DNA from: Thinopyrum elongatum
Lineage: Eukaryota > Streptophyta > Magnoliopsida > Poales > Poaceae
Direction of reading: 5' to 3'
Length of the DNA stretch: 64,000 bases
Assembly: GCA_011799875.1 (NCBI GenBank)
Contig: CM022299.1
Location: 36,414,755 to 36,478,754, forward strand
The position numbers were made by a program, and so were the translations under genes. This document shows, in pieces, positions 35,289 through 46,990 of the stretch. Each line of letters starts with the position of its first letter. Position 1 is the stretch's first letter. Below the pieces are notes generated by a model, which made no database searches, had not been told where the DNA came from, and worked only from the letters and a program-made list of their open reading frames with translations.

Positions 35289-35468
35289 TTGGCAACACAA
35301 CTTCCAATATAGGCTCAGTTGGCACCACATCAGCTGGAATATCTTCAGTTGGCAACACAACTTGCACTATAGGCTCAGTTGGCACCACATCAGCTGGAGT
35401 ATCTTCATTTGGCAACTCAACTTCCAACATAGGCTCAGCTTGCACAACATCAGCTGGAATATCTTCAG
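35289..35468 (-). repeat. Three exact-period 60-bp repeats in the MULE last exon
   Basis: Units start ttggca at 35289, 35349 and 35409. In the transposase frame each gives 20 residues of the type EDIPADVVPTEP..VVLPT. The period is a multiple of three, so the frame is kept. Confidence 0.9.
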
Positions 35469-35683
35469 AGGCACCCATATCTTCAGTTGGCACCAGAACC
35501 TCAAAATCTTGCTCATTTTGCAGCAGCACATCCAAGTCTTGCTCATTTTGCACCTCACCATCCAAGTCTGCTTGAATGTGCATTGTTTCACCAAAACTTC
35601 TCTTTTTTCTACAGCCATTGCCTCTTGCCTTTTTCTTTGGCCAGCAATCTTCAACAACAAGGGGCTCACCTGCACGCTTCCTC

Positions 35684-35765
35684 CTAAACAAATAAAGCAT
35701 GTCAACTGGTTAGTAATTGAAAAATGCAACAAAATAGTAAACATCACAAACATATGCCCACATAC
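35684..35765 (-). other. Intron in the MULE transposase gene
   Basis: 82 bp, GTATGTGGGC...TTTGTTTAG on the minus strand. Joining across it keeps one frame (…ERPK|RKRAGEP…) from the zinc knuckle into the last exon. Confidence 0.75.
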
Positions 35766-38340
35766 TTTGGTCTTTCAGGAGTGTAACAACATTTGGGAGA
35801 TCCAACTCTATGCCCAAGTTCCTGGCACAACTTGCATCTATTTTTGTTACCTTTTTGGGACCTTTTTGGCTTTGCATCCTTCTTTCCCTTCCCCTTTTTA
35901 CTACTCCCACCTTTCTCAAACCATGCCTTGAATCTACTCTCTTTAGGCCTGCCAGCCTTTCTTTTTGTTAGGGGAGGACACATGGAAAATTCAATTTCCA
36001 CTTCAGGCCACTGAGACTGATCTATAAGTAATGGAATTGGAGTTGCATATGCAGCCTTGAATCTTGCTACTGAGTAATATTCGTGCAAATATGGGTGCAT
36101 GTTTATCTTCGATCGGGAGGCCAAGAAAAGTATCGCATGATCACATGGTTTCCCAGTGTGTTGCCACTCCAAACAAGTGCAATCATGCATTTCAGTGTTA
36201 ACAACATGCCTTCTACCAGTTTTGGTATCTCTAACTTCAGCACCCCACACAGAAGATTTTTCAACAGATAAATGTGTAAGATTTCTGCTCCTGTTGACCA
36301 CCTGTTGTACCACTGCAGGAAGCTTATCCCGTTGTAGACAATCACCAATCCTGCTTCTCAATTCCCACAAGTGCATGATCATGATCCTGATCCTGATTTG
36401 GTCAACCATGTCATGCACAGGCAAGTTTTTTAACTGCTTCACCTTGTTGTTAAAACTTTCTGCCAATTTGTTGTTGATATGATCACACTTGATGGCAGTG
36501 TTAAATCCTGACCTATACCATAATAGAGAATGGTAGGTGTTCACCCATGGACCAAACTCAGGGCATGCTGTCATTATCTTAACAAGATGATATGAATGTG
36601 TCTGTTTAGTGTAAGATCTTGCTGCTGGCCACATGTGACCAAATTCTTCCCTCTGATTTTTTTATCAAATTCATCCACATATGGCCGAAGCACTCCCTCT
36701 GCTCACAATGGGGGAAAACATTCTTGACTGCGTTTTCTAGCCCTTTGCATGCATCTGTGTGGACTGCCAAAGGTGACACTGGCCCTATGCATCTTTTCAA
36801 CTGCATCATGAACCATGTCCATGAGACCTCTGTCTCTGACTGAAACAAGCCAACAGCAACAGGGAACATCCAGTTGTGTCCATCCAAAGCATTGCAAGCT
36901 GCCAATTGACCATTCCACTTGCTAGTAAAAAATGATGAGTCTATGCTCAAATATGGATGACACCCTGCCTTGAAGCCATTGATGCAAGGCTTTAAAGCCA
37001 TAAAAAACTTAGAGAAAAGGACTCTTCCATCCTCTGTTACCTCAGTATCTATCTCCACAACACTGCCAGGTGACCTCTTCTCCACCTCTGTTTTGAAATT
37101 ATAAAGCATCCTAAAAGTATTTGCCCAGTCACCATATAATTGTTTCATTGCCCTTTGTTTTGCCTTCCACACCGTGTTATACTTCACCTTAATGGGGTAT
37201 TGCTTTTCCAAGTCTACTTTAAGTTTCTTTGCAGTAGTGTTTGGTTTCTTGGCTAAAATAGGAGTGATCTTTTCTGCAATCCAAAGCTGTGATGTCATGG
37301 TTGATACTCTCTGTTAACTTGTAATACAAGTATGTTGGTGTGGGATTTGATTGACCCTAATGGTACTTCCATCAGGTTGGCGTCTAGCAGATATGTACCA
37401 CTTGCAATGCTTGACACTTCCATCAAAACCTCTGCATCTTGCATAAAACTTCTTTCTATCAGTCCACTTAATCTTGGCATCAAACTCATGTTTGACTGCA
37501 TAAGTCTTGAAACACATCCTAAACTCATCCATGTTTGGGAACAACTTTCCCACTGCAATAACATGGTTTTCCTTGTCATACACATTTACCAACTCATCAT
37601 CATGTGCATTATCTACATCATCTGCAGCATCTTCCATCAGCTGTCCATCCACATCTTCAGTTCTATCTCTGTTAGCATCAGTATCAGTAGGCATACTAGA
37701 TTCACCATCCTTCTCCTCCTTATCTTCATCAGCTACTGGAATGCCAAAAAATTTGGCCATCTCAGTGTCATCCATTGGTGCAATGACTAAATCAGTTGGG
37801 TCATTTAATTCTACTGAATTCCAATAAACAGAAACAACCCTTGCAACACCATCAGAGCCCTCATCAACCCCCTCAGGTAATACTGTCACTTCACCCATAC
37901 ACATGGGCATTATCTGCCTCTCTGAAGCCCAATCATCATCTACCATCTGTGAAGCTAACTTTGAGGGCACATATCCAACCTTAGAATCTTATTTCAGATC
38001 AACTAGCTCTGCATGAAACACAGTCTGTTTGGTTGTCCAGCCATCTTGTCAGTCGATTTCATCAACCATCTCTTCACCATCCTCAATTCTTACATACTCT
38101 CCTTTCCAATTATCAAACCGTAACAATGCTACCTCTTGCTCTGGACCCCAAAAAATGCTCTCCCCAATTTTTTCCACCACATTCTTCACGGCCTTCTCTT
38201 CCATGCTCTGTAGGTCTTGTGGATAATCTCTGCAAAATCAATCTCCCATTTCACAATTGTATCTCTCTCTATGTCCTGCATGCTACCATCACCTAGCTTC
38301 GCCTTAGAAGGAAGGAATTCGACAGTGAATTCGAAGGTCC

Positions 38341-40521
38341 GAGCACCATCCCCCCTGTTTATCAATGGCGGGTAGTGTGAGCTAGGGGAAGCAGACGAGG
38401 CACAAATCGCATATGTTAGAAAGGATGCACATTACCTAGTCGATGTTGTTGTCTCTGACGGCTCAATCGCGGTCAGCCCCCCTCCCCCCCACCCAAATCT
38501 GGATCAAATCGACCCACCAAAAACAGAGGGAAACAGAGGCGATGCGGTGAGATCTAACTCCACACGGAGGGGGAACAGGACAGGGTTCCGGATTCACTCA
38601 CCACAGCCGCCGCCGTCGCCGAGAACGAAAGCTCCGCGCTGCTGTCACCGGGGAAAGAGAGGGGGGGGGGGGGGGTGGGAGCAACGAGTTCAGACAGGGG
38701 TACATGTTCAGACAGGCACGGGGACACGTTTCACCTGATGCACTGCCAAGCGGGGCCCGTAACTACATACACTGCCAAGTGGGACCCACATGTCTTAAAC
38801 ATAACCTCACTCCCACTGACGACCATTTTAATCGCCCGAGTGGGCCTTGGCTATTTGGGCTTCTGAAACGTAGCACTGGAGCTATTTTCGTCAACTATGT
38901 CGCACTCCTTCCATTTCACCTCAAAGGTGTCGCACAGGAGCTATTGACCCATTCTTGTGTGCGTGTGTTGGTGTTGGCTGTGTGCATCCTAGCTATGCAG
39001 AGGCCGGGTGTGCTCACTGTGTTTGTATTCTCTTGATGCTCCACTTTGAGTCAATAAATTCACCCTTTATCGGAAAAAACTCGAGCCAAGCGATTGAAGT
39101 CTCCTATCTAAGTACTTCACCACAGCACTCTCTGAACTGCGTGTTAATTAACAAGGAAGATTTTTGCAGGATAAGTACGTAGCGGTTGCTGTTGATCCAT
39201 GGTTACTTCTCGTCGAGCAGTCCGCAACATGTCTGTTGGGGTCGCAAGATTTTGCGTGTCCCAAAACCTTTCCCTATATATTTTTTTTCTTGAAAGGGAG
39301 ATTAAACCTGTGCATCCGGTGATAGCACACACACTGCCATGTTTTTCTTTGGATTGTATTGTACAGTATTGACTTTGGTGGCAATGGGAGCGAGGCGAAT
39401 ATATCACGGGGCGGAGGTGTCGTCGGGATCGGATCAACCAATCCACAGTTGGCGGTGGAGAAAAACAGGGGCGTCTGAAGACAACATCTTTGGCTGAAGA
39501 TGAACGTGTGGTTAGCAAAGTTCTACTCTAGAGTCTATGGATTGGACTATATTTTGACTGCAGCTCTAGTACTTCAGCAGACACGTCGCCCAGCTGCTGA
39601 CAACAAGGTTGAAATTGGAAATCTGGTGACGCAGAGGCTTTGGTACGGCGCAGAGAGTTAATTAGAGGCTCACTTTTCCAAATCACAAATTAATTAACAA
39701 GAACATCGACGAGTCACCTACAGTAAGAAAAAATGATTAAGCCCCCGTGATGACCTGTTCATGTAACATCATCACTAGAGAGATTGCGTTCTCTAGAATC
39801 CTAGCTAGAGGCTCGAATCTTGAATAGAACCACTAAATAATATGCAGACCACACCAAGAAGTACAACTATTGCGCCATCGTTACCTCAACGTCCATCGAG
39901 ATTTACAACTGTTGCATCAATTAATTAAGGGTGCCGCACGTACTATACATACGTGGCCGTCCCTGGAGACGACGCGATCTGCTTGTCGATGACACAACAG
40001 CAACGTACGTGTGAGTGAGAAAGAGTGTGAACGGATCGTCGTCGAGCCCTTAACTCCGAGGACGTCGACCCTGCGACACGTTGCCCCACACCGGTGACGA
40101 GTCATGCGTACGGCGGCTAGCTCTCCGTGAGTCGCGGAGCCTAGCTAGCATCCCTTGCAAGGTGACGAGGATATGCCAACAAATTCGGACGACGTCGCCG
40201 TCGGAACGGTCCGGAAAAGTTGTGCACGGGAGGGACCGTTGTAACTCAATTTTTTAGCTTCACGTGTGATACTGCAAAAAGAAAAAAAAATGGTTGACAG
40301 TTTTCAATGCATTTTTAGGTTCATCGGATCCGCTTTCACCGTTGCTCGGATTTCACTTGTGTGCTTTCGTGATCGTCCCCATATGAGTCCGTGCACAAAG
40401 CAACGAAATTGACCCCTTCACACCACTGGCCAAATGGTGACAACTCAAGCTACAGAGACAGTTGCAGCTCCGCAGGAAGGCGCAAGGCAAGTAGGTAGCT
40501 GGTGTCTATGCTTTCGTCGTC
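38341..40521. other. Intergenic DNA upstream of the heat-shock gene
   Basis: Contains a C-run (38470-38490) and a G homopolymer (about 38661-38677), both risky spots for assembly. No domain-bearing frame was seen; 39144-39518 (minus) and 38547-39036 (plus) lack recognisable motifs. The part from about 40100 is the promoter region of the small heat-shock gene. Confidence 0.6.
40204..40216 (+). promoter_or_regulatory. Possible heat-shock element, one mismatch
   Basis: GAAcgGTCcgGAA: three 5-bp units with correct spacing, the middle one GTC instead of TTC. About 310 bp upstream of the TATA box. No better element was seen nearer the gene. Confidence 0.35.
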
Positions 40522-40530
40522 CATAAATAG
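40522..40530 (+). promoter_or_regulatory. TATA box of the small heat-shock gene
   Basis: CATAAATAG, about 120 bp before the ATG. It would start transcription near 40555, giving a ~95-base leader rich in A and C. Confidence 0.7.
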
Positions 40531-40648
40531 CCGGGGCCTCGCCATTAGCCAGCTCCAAGCATTCACAAAAGGAAACGAGCTACCTAGCTAGCATTTGGTA
40601 CACAGCTACATAAATATCTCCAAGCAGAGCTAGGTAACCTAGAGGAGG

Positions 40649-41143
40649 ATGTCGTTGGTGAGGTTCTTCGACACACTGGCCGTGGACTCGTGGAACCCCT
40701 TCGGCAGCATCTTCGGCACGACGGCGTCCAGCGGCACCGACGCGTGGCTGGCCAGCGACACCACGGCGTTCGCCGACACCTACATCGAGAGCCGGGAGAC
40801 GGCGGAGGCATACGTGTTCAGCGCCAGGCTCCCCGCCGGGGTCACCAAGGAGGAGGTCAAGGTGGAGGTGGAGGAGGAGGGCAAGGTGCTGGTCATCGCC
40901 GGCGAGCGGTGCCTGCGGAGGGAGGCCAAGAGCGAGACGCGCCACCACGTCGAGCGCAGCAGCGCCACCTTCTTGGGCAGGTTCCACCTCCCCGATGACG
41001 CCGCCTTGGGCCAGGTCAGGGCCGCCATGGACGACGGTGGCGCGCAGCTCACCGTCACCGTGCCCAGGGTCGGCGCCGCCGTCCCCGTGACCATGCCCGA
41101 GCCGGCAGTGGCCATCGAGGTCGTCGAGGCCAGCCCGTGCTGA
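40649..41143 (+). CDS. Small heat-shock protein (HSP20, probably cytosolic class I-like), 164 aa
   Basis: An ATP-independent chaperone that would hold unfolding proteins for refolding, normally as a large cytosolic oligomer. The N-terminus [10 protein letters not shown]...WNPFGSIF (W-x-PF at 15-18) resembles class I small HSPs; no targeting peptide is evident. The alpha-crystallin domain runs about 42-140. Its first consensus is [18 protein letters not shown] (59-76). Its second has HLPDD, then 14 residues, then QLTVTVP (113-139). The family's usual G-V-L there is G-A-Q-L. The C-terminal I-x-V motif is AIEVVE (155-160). The single exon without stops, high GC, and own TATA box indicate a working host gene. 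Length is normal for the family. The class assignment is from memory of motifs, not a search. Confidence 0.9.
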   Translation: MSLVRFFDTLAVDSWNPFGSIFGTTASSGTDAWLASDTTAFADTYIESRETAEAYVFSARLPAGVTKEEVKVEVEEEGKVLVIAGERCLRREAKSETRHHVERSSATFLGRFHLPDDAALGQVRAAMDDGGAQLTVTVPRVGAAVPVTMPEPAVAIEVVEASPC

Positions 41144-42544
41144 TCGCGATCGATCGACCCCGGTGCCCACTCCGGCAGACGTACACGCAGTAAGTTGCTG
41201 CTCGTATGTATGATCCTGCTGCTCGATCGGTCCGCAGAGTATGTTCTGTTGTGGATTAGCTTGTGGCGCTTGGTGTACGTAACTACATACGTCCGTCGGT
41301 CTGTTGCTTGCTGTATTATGAATGAGCTGCATGCCTGCAATATGCATGCATATTTGCTTGTACTATTACTTGTCAGTTCTGGTGTTCACGGTCAAGTTAA
41401 TGAAGTGTTCCCAGTCAAATTAATGAAGAGCAAGCTTGAATCATTGTCGTAATACTTGATATTTAACTCTAGTTTTAGTCATTAAACGTGGGACCTCTAG
41501 TTTTTTTTATTTCAATCGAGTTGTCTCATTTGAGCTGTTGGATTCTATTGGTCATCTCTCCGTGATGCTTGGTCTTCTCATCTGAGCCGTACCCAACCAC
41601 CCCTCTAACAGGGCAGGCCCTACGGCGAACTTGATGGCATGGGCCTAAGTCCTGTGCGTGATACATAAATAAATATATGTAACTTCATTTGCATAATATT
41701 AAAAATAAATTTTATCATACATTTTTAGTTCAAGATTTGTCTATAATAATTGTGGAACAATGCCATATTGAGACAGAAAGACTAAAATGATAGAAATATG
41801 AAACTAACATGAATACCTTGAATAAAAACCGAATTCAACCAAAGTTCAGAACCCTAGTCATGTACTGATGTACACATAAATTTAGGATGAAAGACTGAAA
41901 TCTGAACCATAGTTCAGAACCCTACTAATGTACACACAATACGTATTCAACTTGTGAAAGACGAAAATCTGAACCACAATCATGTACATTAAAAATCTGA
42001 AATTGGGGGATGGGTCATGGATGAATACGTAGGAGTACTTGGGATTTTTGTGAATGACAGAACGAACTCGATGGATGAGTCATTGTTGCGGACTCGCGGT
42101 TTCGCGGATGCTGCCGGATGGTAGGATCACCGGCACTGGCATGGGTACACGGAGCGCAACAGCAGGCAGCGGCGACGCGACAATGAACAAGAATCCTGAA
42201 TGGCTGGATCCTGATCGGCCGAGGCGCCGAGCTTTGGTTGAGGAAGACAAACTGACAAAGCGAACAATCGCCGAACGCCGATGAGATTCAAGATTGCTGC
42301 CGTGTACGTAGCGTCCGGCGATGCTTCACATCGCTTATCTGGCAAGACAATTGGGCCTGCCCATCTCGAATGTTTTCTCTTTTAATTTTTTTTGCAACCT
42401 AATTTTTTGCCGGGCTATACCACACATGTATTCCAGATGATGGCCCCCCAAGCCTGCCCCTGACCATCGCCCTCTGGCCATACGCCAGGGCCGGCCCTGC
42501 CCTCCAAGCCTCACCATCTCTAATAAGAGACCATATACAAAGGA
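41144..42544. other. Intergenic; 3' flank of the heat-shock gene
   Basis: Starts with the gene's 3' untranslated region (TGCATGC-rich, about 41144-41370). No other gene is supported; the short frame 42054-42284 has no recognisable features. Confidence 0.6.
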
Positions 42545-42547
42545 TAA

Positions 42548-42904
42548 GGCTACTCAGAGTGAAGAGTATCATGTATATGATACTAATGTATAATATTATC
42601 TTCATAGTGCATAGTATCATAAAGTAGTAGTATCATAGATGATCATATTTATTACCATGCATGACACAAAGTACTCCCTCCGTCTTAAAATAAGTGTCTC
42701 AAGCTTAGTACAATTTTATACTAAAACTAGTACAAAGTTGAGACACTTATTTTGGAACGAAGGGAGTAGCATAGTATTTAACATGATACGATATCTACCT
42801 ATGTTACTCTAACCCTTTATCTCTTTTTTAATTATCTACCACGTAAGCATGTTTGCTAGTCCCAAATATATGATACCGATTATGTTACCCCACTATGGCC
42901 AGCC
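42548..42904. mobile_element. Tourist-like MITE (TAA duplication), host of a Stowaway
   Basis: Begins ggctactcagagtg and ends (inverted) ggctggccatagtg, with TAA on both sides (42545-42547 and 42905-42907). A 3-bp TWA duplication and GGCT-type ends fit PIF/Harbinger-derived Tourist MITEs. The inverted repeats are diverged. Without the Stowaway it is about 260 bp. Confidence 0.72.
42674..42766. mobile_element. Stowaway MITE, 93 bp
   Basis: CTCCCTCCGTCTTAAAATAA at one end and its inverted complement at the other (…TTTTGGAACGAAGGGAG), flanked by TA (42672-42673 and 42767-42768). This is the classic Tc1/mariner-derived Stowaway structure of grasses. Confidence 0.95.
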
Positions 42905-42907
42905 TAA

Positions 42908-43165
42908 GGGATCGGTCAGATATGATCTAAACCTCATCATCTCCAGTGCCGACAACCGCACCTGAATACACCTATCCTCGGCTTGTCCTCGCTAGCTAGC
43001 TAGGTAAACGAGAGGATGTCATGGTTGAACTATATGCATGCATATGGGCATGTACGGGACGGCAAGGACGAGCGGTGGCTCGATTCTGTACCGCGCCTGC
43101 GTACATCTGGGGAAGGTAGACCTAGGGAACGACCAATACGTTACAAGCGCTCCTTTCCCTCGATT
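42908..43165. other. Intergenic; no feature seen
   Basis: Low-copy-looking flank between the MITE and the LINE-like unit. The last bases begin the 14-bp duplication tctctggccaatac (43166-43179). Confidence 0.5.
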
Positions 43166-44542
43166 TCTCTGGCCAATACGCTCTCCACACAGGCCTTCGT
43201 CCCGCTTTATAAATAAAACCGCAATCGAATAATGTTCACGGCTAAACGATACAAGGTGATGAGATGGCCCTCTTACAAAGCCGATCTCAGAAAATGGCAT
43301 ACACAGAACACTACGCAACCGAACGAGAAAACAAGAAGACCTGAACACAACACTGCACTAAGCCCTAGCACACCTAAACTCCACGACAACGCCCTCAGAA
43401 GGGAGAGTGCGTCGCCGCTGTCGAGTCCACAACGAACAAAGGATTTCACCTGGAGCCCTGGCACGAAGAGAAGAACCGCGACGACGTCTCCAATAAGATA
43501 GTGGCACCCGCGAGCGTCGCCGTCGTGGGCGACGAGGCACAGAGCTTTCGCTCGGCAACTCACCCATGCCACTACGAGGTCTCCAGGACAAGTTCGGTGA
43601 GGATAGATCACCAGATCCGGATCGGAGCGCCGCCACCGCAAAGATAGAGACAACGCTCAAGCCACCCGCCTCAGCCTGTTCCGTCGCCCACATGACCAAG
43701 ACGAAGAGTCACCACCACCGCAATGTTGCCCGCAGGAGCCAACCATGCGGACCACCATCCAGGGCCGCCACCCCGGCATCCATGTCCAAGCCATCACCAA
43801 CCACCCACATCATGGTGTACCTACCACGATGGTAGAAGTAAAAGGTGTCTCCTTTCACTCCTAGCCCGGCATCAGCCACGAAGTCTGGATCGATACCTCC
43901 ACGGTAGGAGGCGTCGACACCTGCGTCTCCAGCCAGTCCCGGTGGACCAAGGGAGACACAACTTCGTGACTACTGACGGCCGCCGCCGAACACACTCGAA
44001 CGACGCCAAGCCATGGTCCTTGACGCCGATCTGCACGATAGCTGCGATGTCTCGACCACCGTTCCCACGAGGAGAGGGACCTGGACGCTCGCACGCACCA
44101 CCCAGATCGAGCCACCATCGTCTACCCGTAGCGGAGTTCCGACCCGTCCCGGGCCCAAAACTGGTCCGCCCAAGCATGAGCTCCCAGCCATGGCCATCTC
44201 CACCGAGCGAGGACCCGCGCCGCCGGTCCGGACCAGGAAGAAGAGAGGCACCACCACCACCCGCACCCCGTCGTTGACCGCCAACCGTCGTCATCCAAGC
44301 CGCGTCAGTTAACCCGCCGTAGATCGGTGCACCACCAAATCCAGCAGAACCAGACCGGGGTCAGAGCCGCCACCATGGCAGGAGCTCCTCCCGACCCAAC
44401 CCGCCGCCGGGCAGGCCCCCACCTTAGTCGCACACACCGGCGAGAGAGGGTCCAGCCGCTAACCAGGAAGATCCTGCTAGCCGTCAGCGCGCCCCGCTAC
44501 GCACGTCAAGATCCAGACCCAACAGCGCCGGCTGGAGCCAAA

Positions 44543-45827
44543 TGATACGTCCAATTTGCATCATATTTTCTTACTGTTATTTATAATGTTTTTATGAATA
44601 ATAATGCTTCATGGAGTAATTCTAATGTCTTTTCTCTCATAATATGCAAGGTTTACACAAAGAGCGAGAATACCGGCAGCTGGAATTCTGACCTAGAAAA
44701 AATAAGTAGAGCACTTTCGGGGCGGAGCGCCGCCGTCTCGAGGCGGAACTTGGGCAGGAGCACTTTTGCCCTCCGGCGGAGCGATTCCGCCAGGGGAACT
44801 TCCCTCCTGGAGGGGGAAATCGAAGCCATCGTCATCACCAACAACCTTCTCATCTTTGGGAGGCCAATCTCCATCAACATCTTCAACAACATCATCTCAT
44901 CTCAAACCCTAGTTCATCTCTTGTGTTCAATCTTTGCACCGGAATCTCAGATTGGTACCTGTGGGTGACCAGTAGTGTTGATTACATCTTGTAGTTGATT
45001 ACTATATGGTTTATTTGATGGAAGATTATATGTTCAGATCCATTATGCTATTTAATACCCCTCTGATCTTGAGCATGAAAATCATTTGTGAGTAGTTACC
45101 TTTGTTCTTGAGGCCACAGGAGAAATCACGTTGCAAGTAATCAAGTGAATTTGGTATGTGTTCGATATTTTGATGATATGTATATTGTGATTCCCTTAGT
45201 GGTGTCATATGAACGTCGACTACATGTCACTTCACTATCTTTGGGCCTAATGGAATGCATTGTGGAGTAGTTGTTAGATGATGGATTGCTAGAGTGACAG
45301 AAGTTTAAACCCTAGTTTATGCGCTATTTCGTAAGGGACTGATTTGGATCCATATGTTTAATGATATGGTTAGATTTTATCTTAATACTTTTCTCGTAGT
45401 TGCGGATGCTTGCGAGGGGGTTAATCATAAGTGGGAGGCTTGTTCAAGTAAGAACAGCACCCAAGCACCGGTCCATCCACATATCAAATTATCAAAGTAG
45501 CGAACGCGAATCAAACCAACATGATGAAAGTGACTAGATGAAATTCCCGTGTGCCCTCAAGAACGCTTTACTTATTATAAGAGACCGTTTTGGCATGTCC
45601 TTTGCTACAAAAAGGATTGGGCTACCTTGCTGCACTTTACTTGCCGTTACCATTACTTGTCTGTTACAAATTATCTTGCTATCAAACTACCTGTTACCAA
45701 CAATTTCAGTGCTTCCAGAAATTACCTTGCTGAAAACCATTTGTCATTTAATTCTGCTCCTCGTTGCATTCGACACTCTTACTTATCGAAAGGACTACGA
45801 TTGATCCCCTATACTTGTGAGTCATCA
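44543..45827 (+). repeat. Gypsy E 5' LTR, 1285 bp
   Basis: Starts TGATACGTCCAATTTGCATC and ends GTGAGTCATCA. Pairs with 58447-59730. Confidence 0.93.
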
Positions 45828-45838
45828 AGACTCTTTTC

Positions 45839-45856
45839 TGGCGCCGTTTCCGGGGA
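45839..45856 (+). other. Gypsy E primer-binding site
   Basis: TGGCGCCGTTTCCGGGGA, 11 bases after the LTR; one base different from the sites of Gypsy B and C. Confidence 0.88.
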
Positions 45857-45933
45857 GTGAAGCGCTCTTGGTAAGTGGAAATTGGTAAAGGAAAATTATT
45901 ATTATGTACTGAAATTTATTGTCACTTGTTACT

Positions 45934-46985
45934 ATGGAAGATAATCCTTTGAGGGGTTTGTTCGGGGTAGCTTCACCTCGACCGGAAGCACAAAGACTTG
46001 CCCCTCAACCTACTGCACCTACTGAAATATTAGTTATGAAATTCCTTCGGATATGATAGAGCAACTGCTAGCTAATCCTTATGCAGGAGATGGAATGAAA
46101 CATACTGATATACACCTAATCTATGTGGATGAAATTTGTTTATTATTTAAGCTTGCCGGTTTGCCCGAAGATGAAGTCAAGAAGAAGGTTTTCCCTTTAT
46201 CTTTGGAGGGAAAAGCAATGACATGGTATAGGCTATGCGATGATATTGGATCATGGAATTGGAATCGATTGAAATTGGAATTTCACCAAAAGTTTTATCC
46301 TGTGCATCTAGTTCGGCGTGATTGGAATTATATATATAATTTCTGGCCTCGTGAAGGAGAAAGTATCGCTCTAGCTTGGGGGAGGCTTAAGTCAATGTTA
46401 TATTCATGCCCCAATCATGAGCTCTCAAGAGAAATTATCATTCAAAAATTTTATGCTCGGCTTTCTCGTAATGATCAATCCATGCTCGACACTTCTTGTA
46501 CAGGTTCTTTTATGAAGAAGACTATTGAATTCAAGTGAGATCTATTAGAAAGAATTAAACACAACTCTGAAGATTGGGAACTCGACGAAGGTAAAGAGTC
46601 AGGTATTAAGCTTGAGTTTGATTGTGTTAAATCTTTTATGAATACTGATGCTTTTCACAAGTTTAGCACTAAATATGGACTTGACTATGAGATAGTAGCC
46701 TCCTTTTGTGAATCATTTGCTACTCATGTTGATCTCCCTAAGGAGAAGTGGTTTAAATATCATCCCCCTATTAAAGAAGAAATTAAAGAACCGGTTAAAG
46801 CTAAAGATGAAACTATTATTTACAATGTTGATCCAGTTGTTCCTACTGTTTATATTGAAAAACCACCTTTCCCTCTTAGAATAAAGAAACATGCTAAGGT
46901 TTCAATAGTGGTTCGCAAAAGTAATATTAAAGCACCTAAACCCTTTGAGCAAATTAAAGTAGAACCTAGTGTTGCTATGGTTAAA
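45934..46985 (+). pseudogene. gag: Gypsy E gag, broken
   Basis: Opens MEDNPLRGLFG at 45934, shifts frame near 46035, then continues as a gag domain (EGKAMTWYRLCDDIGSWNW; FHQKFYP; LAWGRLKSML) to a TGA at 46536-46538. The same frame carries on (MNTDAFHKFSTKYGL...) to about 46985, where a second frameshift moves to the protease frame. The product would be the particle coat. The stop falls where the family has Trp. Confidence 0.85.
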
Positions 46986-46990
46986 ATCTC

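Larger units (their letters stand above)
35197..38340 (-). pseudogene. Mutator-like (MULE) transposase gene, decayed
   Basis: Minus-strand order: N-terminal segment (about 38340-38220), a frameshift near 38215, an acidic region, a MuDR-type DNA-binding domain (FKTYAVKHEF...GCR-like, about 37550-37320), the transposase core with SIDSSFF (first Asp), HTDACKGLENAV (second Asp) and FGHMW, then a SWIM zinc finger CTCLEW...GKPCDH (about 36190) and a CX2CX4H zinc knuckle (CKLCQELGH, about 35810). A phase-2 intron (35765-35684, GTATGT...TTTAG) joins a last exon (35683-35197) with basic residues and three 20-residue repeats. Damage: stops at 38049-38051, 37989-37991 and 37314-37316, and one extra base in an A7 run (36657-36663). 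No matching inverted repeats were found, so element ends are unknown. It could also be an old domesticated transposase gene. Confidence 0.82.

Noticed and set aside
35289..35468. Possible CRISPR-like array (regular 60-bp units)
   Set aside because: Units are contiguous without unique spacers, keep a coding frame, and lie in a plant transposase exon.
35362..35931. Plus-strand 189-aa ORF over the MULE gene
   Set aside because: Antisense of the zinc-knuckle and repeat exons, which have recognisable motifs and a fitting intron on the minus strand.
42054..42284. Short plus-strand ORF of 76 aa
   Set aside because: No domain, no clear promoter or partner exon; consistent with chance.
43566..44312. 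Overlapping plus- and minus-strand ORFs of 85-184 aa
   Set aside because: GC-rich composition, no domain, all frames open together, inside the LINE-like unit.
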